The notes under the pieces: model-generated
What the model saw: the letters and a program-made list of their open reading frames with translations, nothing else
Told to the model about the DNA's origin: nothing
Database searches by the model: none
Position numbers and translations under genes: made by a program
Shown: positions 53,059 through 62,581 of the stretch, piece after piece
How positions within the stretch are numbered: the stretch's first letter is position 1
Layout: every line of letters begins with the position of its first letter
NCBI GenBank assembly: GCA_904063045.1
Contig: CAJFCJ010000003.1
Span: 2,218,504 to 2,282,503 of the forward strand
DNA length: 64,000 nucleotides
Origin: Dimorphilus gyrociliatus
Taxonomy: Eukaryota; Annelida; Polychaeta; Dinophilidae
Direction: 5' to 3'

Positions 53059-54018
53059 TTAAATAAACTGCCTAGTGAAATTTAAGTCTAATTCGGCAGA
53101 GTCATCGGTAATTAGTTTGGATACTCTAGAAGAAAAAGTTGTGGTAGTTATACAATCCATTTGAGATTTCAAATCCATTATTATATGATTTATCTGATGG
53201 GCTATTCCAATAATTTCAATGTGCTTCTTTAATTCTGTGGCGTAAATGTCGAGTTCATGATAAACTTTTAGAAAGTCTCCAATAGTATTTTGATTTTTTA
53301 CTAATTTTCGGAGTTTGAACACTATTATGCAAATGGTGTCGATAGAAACTTTAGCTGAATTGTAAGCATTTGTAATCATTTCTAAAAGACCGCCATGTAA
53401 ATCTTCAACAACGCCGAAAGAATCTTCAACTTTCGTTATATTTTTTGCTTTAATTCTCTTCAAAAAATCATTTAAATCAAAATCATTATTTGACGCTAAA
53501 TTCTGCAAGTGAGCATGTAATTTGAGCATTGTCTTATTAGCTATAGCTGTTTCATCGGCACCAACTCCTTTTAAACTATCTAGATCTTTGGGTAAGGCGA
53601 CGTGTGGGAGGATATGCGTCATTGATTCATAAGAATCAATTATACCTTGGAATAAAGCTTTTATGGCTGAAAACCCATGTTTACTCAACTTTTTTTCAAT
53701 TCCTTCTTTGGTCAGGTACGATCTTTGCTTTAATTGGGCAGCTTGAACCTTTCCCGCTACAAAGTCTTCTAAAGCTTTTTCCTTAAAAACTTCATTTAAG
53801 CTGATATGATTAGTTTTTGTCTTTTGCGCTTTAGCCTTAAATAATAATAAAAAAACAACAAAATTAATATCTTATATTGGTGTTTTTTATATATAATTTC
53901 TCTCGAACGTTTCTAGTTTATTTAATACAATAATATAAATATTATATAAATTAAAACTTACAAACTCTAAAATACTGAAAGCACCGAACAAAAGGAGCAA
54001 CTTGAAAAAAGTTTTCAT
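53059..54018 (-). CDS. Unrecognised secreted helical protein
   Basis: Two exons. The first, 54018-53962, encodes a textbook signal peptide (MKTFFKLLLLFGAFSILEF) and ends at GTAAGT. The second, 53835-53059, continues AKAQKTKTNHISLNEVFKEK for 258 residues, 277 in total. The mature part is predicted by eye to be almost wholly alpha-helical, with Leu/Ile heptads and only two Cys (in DTICIIVF and MDCITTTT). There are no repeats and no TM. No family is recognised. Splice sites, signal peptide and length together make it a convincing gene. Confidence 0.8.
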
Positions 54019-54372
54019 CTTTCTCTTTCTTGTTCTTTCAATAGACTGAAAACGAATTAAAAGTAGAGCACTGTCTTCACTTTTTTCTATATAAACTACT
54101 CAATAGCAACTCTACTCAACAAAAATCTGTAGTGGAGTATTATAACTTATTCTAAACGATTTAGCTTATGTTTTTATTGACCATTTATAATCCAAATTAC
54201 ATCTTTAATGATTGATATTGGAACCACAAGAAGAGACTTTATTTATCATTCATCTATATCTTGTTTAGCCAAAAGAAATACTCTCTAGTTTATATTTTCA
54301 CTTTCATCCCTTATCCTTCATTTTACAAATTTCATATCCATTTACGATTTATCTTTCTCTTCTTTTGAATTT

Positions 54373-54570
54373 TCAGGGGTGATGTTCACCTCTAAAGGTA
54401 GTTGTTTCCTCTGATAAAACTCTAAAGTTTGAGGAAAAATGTATATATTTGATCATTAAATACGTCATTAGCAAGTAAACAGTACTTACGTCTATGCACA
54501 AGGAAGATAGGACAGTGGAAGAAGAAGATGGAGAATGGAGAAGGATGAGAGCTAATTTAAAATGAATCAA
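54373..54570 (-). other. Possible short spliced gene, frame unresolved
   Basis: A well-formed intron (GTAAGT donor near 54489, CTTTAG acceptor near 54423) sits in this interval on minus. Upstream, ATG 54570 begins MIHFKLALILLHSPSSSSTV, signal-peptide-like, but splicing in that frame stops after nine codons. A different upstream frame joins to QFYQRKQLPLEVNITPENSK and stays open longer. I cannot decide which is used or whether the locus is transcribed. Confidence 0.25.
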
Positions 54571-55168
54571 TTTTATCTTTATTACTGAATAAGTCGTAAA
54601 ACAGTAAAGTCAAAAGGCTTACTGTTAAATAATATTATAAATATTATCTAAACTTTTGAAATTGACACTTTTAATTAACTGTTAATCATAGAAAATAAAA
54701 AATAATAATAGGTTTGTTATTGTTAAGTTGTTCCTTTTTCAGTGTGTTTAATGAACAAACCTTTATCTGTGGACATTTAAGAAGAGAGGGAACAAAGAGA
54801 TAATCTATCTTTATCACTCTTTTTATTCGAATTAAAAGTAGATATAGTCTCTTTGAAAGATGACCTATCTACGACAATTATTTGGCGAGAGTTTAAAGGT
54901 TACGTAACCTATTCTATTACTTTCGTTTGGTTGTGGTAGGGTTGGGTTAACATAAGCTACTCTGACACGAGTCAGAGGAGAAGACGATTTAAAACAATTG
55001 CTCTTTGACATTGATTCATACAATAGGAACGACACGAATCCAATTATAACCTGCTCTGTATATATAGCATTTACAATCTTTGAATTATATATAAAGGATA
55101 AACTGAAGTCAATCAGAACAAGTCAGACGAAGATTTCATACAAAAGTTGTTAATTGTAAAAGAGAAAA

Positions 55169-55588
55169 ATGGTTAATTATCCAAAAATGATACCTCTACA
55201 TAAGAATCCTGAAGAATTGGATAAATCTACAACTAGTATAGCCGACTATTTGAAACTAGTAGAAGACGAATGCCTATATCCAATCGATATGGATATATTA
55301 ACGATGGAAATTCGAAGTAAGAAAATAGAAAGATGGCTCAGATCAAAGGATATTAGCGACGAATTTAAAGAAGAATTAGGTTGGGAATTGGCAAAAATAA
55401 CATCAAAGAAAGAATGGCTGAAACAATTTGCTGTTAATAATATTGTTCAAAAAATATGGGAAGTGTTCATCTTATATTCAATAAGAAATGTCTTTATGGT
55501 TGATCATCTCTTTAATCGTTATAAGAAGAGTATTAGAAGATCTTACTATGATTCATCTAAATGTATTCTACATATTAAAGAAACATAA
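55169..55588 (+). CDS. Unrecognised 139-aa protein
   Basis: A single-exon frame from ATG 55169: MVNYPKMIPLHKNPEELDKS, with IERWLRSKDISDEFKEELGW and RNVFMVDHLFNRYKKSIRRS. It is charged and helical, without signal peptide or TM. A TATA-like stretch (CTGTATATATAGC) lies about 115 bp upstream. The frame ends in KCILHIKET. I recognise no family; codon use and the absence of stops over 420 nt in this AT-rich DNA favour real coding. Confidence 0.6.
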   Translation: MVNYPKMIPLHKNPEELDKSTTSIADYLKLVEDECLYPIDMDILTMEIRSKKIERWLRSKDISDEFKEELGWELAKITSKKEWLKQFAVNNIVQKIWEVFILYSIRNVFMVDHLFNRYKKSIRRSYYDSSKCILHIKET

Positions 55589-55816
55589 TAAGACTTTTGT
55601 TGTATATTTTTTACTATACAACATTGATAAGAGATAAGAGATATATTTCCTACTTTCATTTTCTCATTTACAATAAAATAACAATACATCTCAGAAAAAA
55701 AATGTGTCCTTGCCATATCTAATTTAAAGTCGAAGCTCTATTGTGATTGGTTAAGTTTTCAATTGTAACATGTAGACATTTCCAAACCGATTGAAAGAGA
55801 CTCCTATTTTCTTGTA

Positions 55817-57244
55817 ATGAACACGGTAAAGAAACTGATAAGGTGCGATATTTGCAATAATTTCTACGAAATTAAGAATATAAAGTCTATTTGCTGTTCA
55901 AAGCGAGTATGTTTTTATTGTATTCGGATTATTACTGAACGTGAAAATGCTAGTATAAAATGTCCCTTCTGCTCTACTTCTTCATCTCTTACGTCTAATG
56001 ATATTTCAAATTACGAGTCGGGATATTTAACTAACGAAGTACAACATGAGCAGGAAGGTCAAAGGAATAATGATAGTAATGAGGAGAATAATACAAAAGA
56101 AAGGTTAGAAAATGGAAGATACGAAAGAGTTATGCGTAATTCAAGAATTTTAAAGGGATATTTTAAAAAGAGGAAGATTGATTTATTAAATGAACTAGAA
56201 TGTAAGTTCAAAGTCTTAGAAAATCAATTAGCTAACGACTATCGGAGATGCCTTAATGAACTTGATTGTATATATGATAAGAAAAATAAAGACATGAGAT
56301 TGTTTAAAAGGGAACTTGCCACCTATTTCAATTTTCTTAATGAAAATTTCAATAGACCTAGAGAACATATTGAGAGAAATCTAGTGGAAATGTACGAAAA
56401 AATCATGCTATCAAAAGTGGAAATGGTCGTAAATTCTGATATTATAAAATCAAAGTTTACACTTAACTATCAAGATTGTATTCCAGACATTTTGAAATAT
56501 GTAAAAACTATAGAATTATCAGTTGATAATGAGAAATTCAACGTCCAATCGATAATTGTAAATGAAGGTTTTTTACAAATTGTAAAAAACTATGTCAAAT
56601 ATTCAATAGTGGACGAATACGATTTGGACTGTAATTTTAGGAGAAGATTATATAAAATTAATGATATTATAACAAGTTTTACGATAAATTCAAATAATTC
56701 CATCTTTTACATTGGTACAATGAAATGTAACTGTATTTGGAAGAAGCTTTGCAATTCGATTTTAGATTCAAGCCTTTGGCTAAATATACAATTTCCTTTA
56801 CAAGTTCTATCAGTGAAAGATAAGGATATTTTAATATTATATAACGATGGATGTAATATTTCACGTTTTGACGAATCGGGTAATGAAATATGGAGAATAG
56901 CAACCAATCATGTAAAATCGTTAAGTTCCACGGATTCCTTCAACACTTTTGTAAGCTTTGAAGAGGAAATAATGAATTACTTATCCATTATCGATGGTTC
57001 TGGAGAGAATAGTTTAAATATTTGTGGATCTTTTTCCAAAGCGCTTGTCTTCAAACAACGAATTTTTCGGGTAGAAACAGAAAATAAGACTATTAATATC
57101 ATTGCATTATCAGATGGAAAAGTATATAGTAATTCTATTAAAATAGGCTGTCAACCTTATCAAATATACGGATACAAAGATTTTATGAATACTACAATAT
57201 ACGTTTTAACGACTGATAATCAAATATACTATTATAAATATTAA
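55817..57244 (+). CDS. RING-like, coiled-coil, beta-propeller-like protein
   Basis: An intronless frame of 475 codons. The N-terminus has a Cys pattern of RING type: CDIC at 10-13, CC then CFYC, and CPFC near 50, but the position where a RING histidine is expected (CSKRVC) is Lys. After an acidic linker comes a coiled coil of about 110 residues (KKRKIDLLNELECKFKVLEN and on). The C-terminal 220 residues are beta-rich with repeated aromatic/Asp-Gly turns (NDGCNISRFDESGNEIWRIA; LSDGKVYSNSIKIGCQPYQI), as in NHL-type propellers. The order resembles TRIM-NHL E3 ligases without a B-box. Given the missing His, ubiquitin-ligase activity is uncertain. Confidence 0.65.
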   Translation: MNTVKKLIRCDICNNFYEIKNIKSICCSKRVCFYCIRIITERENASIKCPFCSTSSSLTSNDISNYESGYLTNEVQHEQEGQRNNDSNEENNTKERLENGRYERVMRNSRILKGYFKKRKIDLLNELECKFKVLENQLANDYRRCLNELDCIYDKKNKDMRLFKRELATYFNFLNENFNRPREHIERNLVEMYEKIMLSKVEMVVNSDIIKSKFTLNYQDCIPDILKYVKTIELSVDNEKFNVQSIIVNEGFLQIVKNYVKYSIVDEYDLDCNFRRRLYKINDIITSFTINSNNSIFYIGTMKCNCIWKKLCNSILDSSLWLNIQFPLQVLSVKDKDILILYNDGCNISRFDESGNEIWRIATNHVKSLSSTDSFNTFVSFEEEIMNYLSIIDGSGENSLNICGSFSKALVFKQRIFRVETENKTINIIALSDGKVYSNSIKIGCQPYQIYGYKDFMNTTIYVLTTDNQIYYYKY

Positions 57245-58551
57245 GAATGTAAACATTTTCTAAAAGCAAGATGGCGCTATTTAGAAGTAAATAATCTTTT
57301 TTAATAGTAGCAGAAACAAAAACAGTTATTTTTACATTCTATTATGATATTAATACAAAAGCCTTAGAAAGGAAAATTCCGACACTAAGCTCTTGTAATG
57401 TGCTAGTTATATATTTGTAAGTAACGTTTGTGATGTAAAGGTCTGTTGATGTTTTATTTCTGTATACAATACAGTGTAACAGTGTAACATTTCAGAACTT
57501 GATATTGAACTTGTCATTATGAAACGCTTATTCTAAACTTTATACTAAAATCTCAATTTGAAAACTCTAAGTACACTCTAATAATTCGTATAAATGTAGC
57601 TTATTAGGCTTTCTCTTCTGTTGAAATTGCTATAATTATGATAAAATCTTGTCTTGCATAATTTCCATAGAAAATATATTATCTCTGTATGGTTTCTGTC
57701 AATCAGAGAATGACAGTAGGGAGAAAAGGAGTAAGAGATATTTATAGTCTGTCTGTAAGGATTCTTCTTTTCTCAGTTGAACCTTTATAAAAATTAATTC
57801 CAGATTATTTTATTATGTATCATATACCTTATCGGAGTATTAAATGATGAGTGTTACTTATTACCAACTAAATTCTTTGATAGTTAATTAATTTTGGTAT
57901 TCTAAGCAAATAATCCCGGCAAAATTCTTTTATAACCAACCGAATTTAGGGAGGAAAAATATATCCAACTTTTTAATTTACCTTAAAAGCAATTATTTAA
58001 ATAAAAGAAAAGTAGATGAAAGAGTAAAGAATGATATACGTCCATCTTCTTCTATTCAATTAGTTTTGGGATATGGTACTTAATTAGTGTAAATTGCTAT
58101 TGGGACGTTTTATAGGTTTTTTATTTTCATTCCAAGGGCGAAACTTTCTTATTCACTTAATTATAATAGGAAAATTTAGATAAAGTTGTACAAGGAGATG
58201 AAGATATGGTTGGGAAAAAACTAGAAAAATATCAATTGTTTTTTACTAAATCTAAAAAATACCTATTAACGAACTATAGTATCTATACGATATATATACT
58301 GTATACATTGTATACATTTCACTAATATATACAGTATATGCAAATCTGTAGTATACTCTTTATTACGATTTCATACGGGTGATTAATAAATCATTATACA
58401 CAATTTGATTATAAAAATAATCTAATCTAATATAAAAAATAGTTATTTAGTGCCTTTAATTTAAAGAAAGAAAAGATCTTTTTCTTTTCTCTCTCTATAT
58501 ATATCTCTCTTTCTCTTTCTTTCTCTCACAAATATAAAAAAAACACTGTTT

Positions 58552-58586
<35 letters not shown>

Positions 58587-58774
58587 GTCTCTCTCAATCT
58601 ATAATGTTTCACTACCTAAAAGAAAGAGATTTACTTTTCTAATTTTTTATCTGTGTATTGAGGATATTATGCACCGTTTTATGACAACACTTAAAAAATT
58701 CTATACAATTAGACAGTAGTTTATGGGCAATTTTTTCCCAAATAAAAAAAAAAGAAATCCAATTTAGTACGAGT
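57245..58774. other. Intergenic with CT-rich microsatellite
   Basis: 1.5 kb with no coding frame. It contains an imperfect palindromic pair of ATATACTGTATACA-type sequences near 58290-58340 and a polypyrimidine repeat at 58492-58596. Confidence 0.6.
58492..58596. repeat. (TC)n/(TCTCTG)n microsatellite
   Basis: Mixed TC dinucleotide and TCTGTC hexanucleotide repeat, pyrimidine-only for most of 100 bp. Confidence 0.85.
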
Positions 58775-59224
58775 CTACGAAGGAGAACTAACTGATGGTG
58801 AAGAACTTCTTGGCGTTGATGGAAGAGATTCAGTTAGAGAACTAGTTTCAATAGAATTACTGTAACTAGGTCTACGAACTCTTCTACGTTTAACAAACTT
58901 CCAGATTAGAACGCTCGATATCAAGAGAACAACAAAAACGATAAAGGATATGAAGAAAGCGTAACTTTGTCCTTTAAGCCATATTTTATGCTCTAAATAT
59001 ATAATGAGATGTTATGTAGTATACGAAATATGTTTCCGCTATAATTTATGCATTGTATACATTCTTACCTTTACAATTCTTTTCATCGATACCATCTAAA
59101 CAGTCAATTTTACCATCGCAGAGCTTATCGTTAATACAAATTAATCCTTTAGAATTAACAGTAGAATTACAATAAGTGCTACTCCCTTGACAAAGTTTGG
59201 GCGTAGTTGTTATTTTTTCACCTT
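58775..59224 (-). CDS. LDLa-domain single-pass membrane protein (5' end unresolved)
   Basis: Two exons are clear. 59224-59069 encodes an LDL-receptor class A module: LCQGSSTYCNSTVNSKGLIC then NDKLCDGKIDCLDGIDEKNC, with six Cys and the acidic CDGxxDCxDGxDExxC calcium cluster. 58992-58775 encodes EHKIWLKGQSY, a TM helix (AFFISFIVFVVLLISSVLIW), a basic stop-transfer (KFVKRRRVRRP) and a Ser-rich tail. It is therefore a type I receptor-like protein. The upstream exon with a signal peptide was not found with confidence; an ATG at about 59999 with a phase-compatible GTAAGAG donor is a candidate but does not encode a good signal peptide. Ligand and role are unknown. Confidence 0.65.
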
Positions 59225-59864
59225 CTGTTTGGAGATGAAAAGTGGAGAAAAGCAGAAACAAAATAAGGGAGAAAAAAAAACACGTATTACAAAAATAATG
59301 AAAATAATAATAATAAAGCCTAATACCAACCCATAATCAGGAAGTACGCTCCTTTTCGCTGACTATCCCTTTTTCTTATTGTATAATTATATAGAAGATT
59401 TGTTAAAAAGAAAGGAAGATGATAGAGTCAATCCGGTAAGAATAAATTTTCTTTTCAAGTAAGAATTTAATATTCCATAAACAAATGAAAAGTATTTGAA
59501 AATTTGTATAAATACATATAAAAGTATTATATTTATATATAAACTGTATACATGTATTTATATCCTTAGCAAAAAAAATGTTGTAAAGCAGCTGTTACTT
59601 TGAAAAATATACACTTGTCTTGTAAGTAGTGACACCTATATTTTATTATCTGATTGGTTATAAATTATTATACTGAATATATTTAATAGGAAAGGGAAAG
59701 CAGGTTTATTTAAAATTTAGTTATTTACTTTAATTATTTAATAAAGAAATATCAATAATTCTGAAGTAATATTTAATAAAAAAATTAATGATCATATGGG
59801 AAGATAGTGACAGCAAATTTATAATAGATTAATTCTTTTAAAGACTCGCTTCCAGCCAACTATC

Positions 59865-59935
59865 TCCTTTTCCATTTCCTCCCTCTCTCTCCTCTCCTCA
59901 CCTCTCCTCTCCTCTTCCCCCGCTTTCGCCTCTTC
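59865..59935. repeat. CT-rich low-complexity tract
   Basis: About 70 bp dominated by CTCTCC units on the plus strand. Confidence 0.8.
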
Positions 59936-60003
59936 ATCCTAATCCTAGTCCTCTTACCATTCTCAAATCTGATTTTTCCCATCAGCAAATAAATCATTAA
60001 GAA

Positions 60004-62581
60004 TTAATTAATCTTCTCGTTAGAAACACCTTCACAAAAAGATTCTCTTGATGATGAATTTTTCGATAATCTCTGAGGATTTGTCTTCTTTGATTTGGAT
60101 TTATGAATTAGTCGAAAGAAATATATAAGCAGATTAAGGAGAATAATTAGAAATATAGCACAAAAAAGTAATATATAATCGACAAATGATTGGCCATGTA
60201 TTGGAGAAAAATTAAATTGCGTCGACCTTGAAGTCGTTTGATGCATAACAAAATTACTTTTACTTCTTTTAGTGATGGGGTTCTTAGTACCTCCATTTGT
60301 ATCGATTCTTTTATGGTTGGTCGTTTCTTTTAATGTTCCTGAAGTATACTTTTCATCATAGGTTCTTGATGTAGATGGACTTCTTGATCGATTGCCTGAC
60401 CTAAATTTTACATCAGCGGATAAATACAGCCCACAAGAAGAACGTAAATTTAAAAAAAAAGTAATTTTAATAACAATACCAATTGCAAATTTGAAACGGA
60501 TAAACACAAGGTATAATAACTGCCGACAACGATAATCCTACATTAGCGATGGAACCCAAACCCCATAATAAGATCTTTTTCCTTCTTTTCTTTGATTTAC
60601 GTTTGTCAAGTTGAATATTTTCCGTGACAGTTTTTTTTGCATTTCTCTATTTACATTTAAAAAAAAAAGCATCACTATGTACCTATCAGGTTCTTCTTGC
60701 CCGTATTAATAAGCATAGCTTACCTTATAGGGTGTTAGATAAGTTATATAACTTGTTGGAGAATCTTCTCCTTTAACTAATAGATTTTGCGAAGGCGAAA
60801 GATGTTTAAGCTTATTCAAAGCTACTTCAATAATATATTTTGACAATTTTCTCGTTTTATCTTCCAGTATAAGTCTTTCAAGATATTTTTTATCATTCTC
60901 CAATTGGGAAATAAGCTGTTTTGTTTGTTCTATTTCTTTTTTATTTAACTCTCTATTAGTTTGTTTGAAAATGTCTAATTTTATCTTTAATCCCTCTATT
61001 TTAGACTCTAATATTAACTCTTTATAAGTATCAATATTCATCCTTAAAGAATCAATTTCGTATTGTTTATCAATTTCCAATAATTCCAATTCTTTCTTTC
61101 TATCATCTGTTAAAGTATCCTCAATGTTTTTATTTGCGTTATCCTTATCAATCTCCAATCCAATATCTCTAATACGACGTATTAAAAATGATTCCTTTAC
61201 AACATCTAAAATATTTAAATTCTTATTTATTAAATGGAAGAATTTATCATTCCATTCTTTCAGCAATATTCTCATTTTATCTATTTCATTATTGAAATTC
61301 TCTTTTTTTCCATTGAATCTTATAGTATAAAATGTAATTAAGCCTAGATAAAAACATGTTGATATACAAACATTCTTAATAGAATACTGTGGAATGTATT
61401 CCTCAGGGAATGTTTTGAATTGATATTTGGAATATGTAATTGAAATTGGGCAAAATTGATAAAAAATTCAGTGTTAAGATGCATTTGTTGAAGTAAATCT
61501 TCTAGCAAATTTATCGAATTTAAATGATTAATTAAACCCAAAGATTCTCTAACTTCAGTATTTGATTCATCTATTAATCTTATATTTTATGTAAATTAAT
61601 CATTTAGTAGAATTATTATTAGTAAGATAGCAGACTTTTGTAAATCCTTTTTCAGTAAAAGAAATGTATTTAAGACGTTTCTAGTCCATATTTGTGATTC
61701 AGTTGCAAAATCGATAACTTGGGCAAGATTTTCATTTTCTGCTAGAAGAATATCATCAGGTATAGACTCTTTATCACTCAAACTTTTAAAAATTCTAATT
61801 ATTGGTATCAAAATACATTAATTATTAATAAAAAAAGATAATGATTAAATTAGGTTAATTAGTTTTATTTTTTTACTTAATTAACCCGTCTTCTGAAAAG
61901 GCTTTTGATAATTTCTCCTTAATTACATTTTGCTTTAACGTTATCTTATCAATTTCTCTAAACTCTTTAATTAGATATTCGCCAGTTTCTCTATTTAGTA
62001 AACTAAAGAAGAGGTCTAGAAATCATTTAAATATTTAAATGTGATAAATTTTCCATGGAAATGAATAAAAACCCGCTAAATGATTATCTCCTTCAACGCT
62101 ATCTATACTTGAAAAAAAAATATAAACTCTTTTCTTATTAAATCTATTAATAGTTTGTTTTTCCTTTTTTCTTTTGTAATTCTTTTTTACCTATTATCGA
62201 TTGACTGCTCCCGTTTAAAGCTTTTCAAAGAATTCGATTTAGAACCAGGCTAATTAGTATAATATTTAATGACGAAATATTTTTAATTAATTTCAATATA
62301 CCTGTTTCTTTGATAAATGAACTAATTTATTAATTTTTCTATATAAATAAAATATATTAGATTATAATAAAGAGAATCTTTCTATTTGATTTTAATTGTT
62401 TTAGCAATAGTTTACTTATTTTTTGAAGATTGATAATAAAAGAACGTTTTTTTAATGGCGGCATCGAATTCCCTCTAAGAACGTATATTGAAAATATTGA
62501 AAGGAATTTTATATATAGTGTAACAAAAGTATATAATATGCATAATAACATCACCAAGGTCTTTTTCCTTGAGTTTAACAT
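60004..62581 (-). CDS. Unrecognised large coiled-coil protein with three hydrophobic segments
   Basis: About ten exons on minus join in phase from ATG 62581 to a stop at 60004, giving about 645 residues. Exon 1 has a signal-anchor-like start (MLNSRKKTLVMLLCILYTFV). A probable 20-nt micro-exon near 62303-62322 (IHLSKKQ) keeps the frame. Then come helical, charged exons (NRETGEYLIKEFREIDKITL; NENLAQVIDFATESQIWTRN; LINHLNSINLLEDLLQQMHL) and a long coiled coil (60720-61275; KELELLEIDKQYEIDSLRMN). Next is a very basic run, KRKSKKRRKK, followed by a second hydrophobic segment (LWGLGSIANVGLSLSAVIIP), a Ser/Thr/Arg-rich linker, a third one (YILLFCAIFLIILLNLLIYF) and a basic tail. I recognise no family. 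It may be two adjacent genes if one junction is wrong. Confidence 0.55.

Noticed and set aside
58286-58345. ATATACTGTATACA inverted pair as a possible mobile-element end
   Set aside because: Short, AT-rich and similar palindromes occur at 11590 and 28610; no target duplication or transposase frame.
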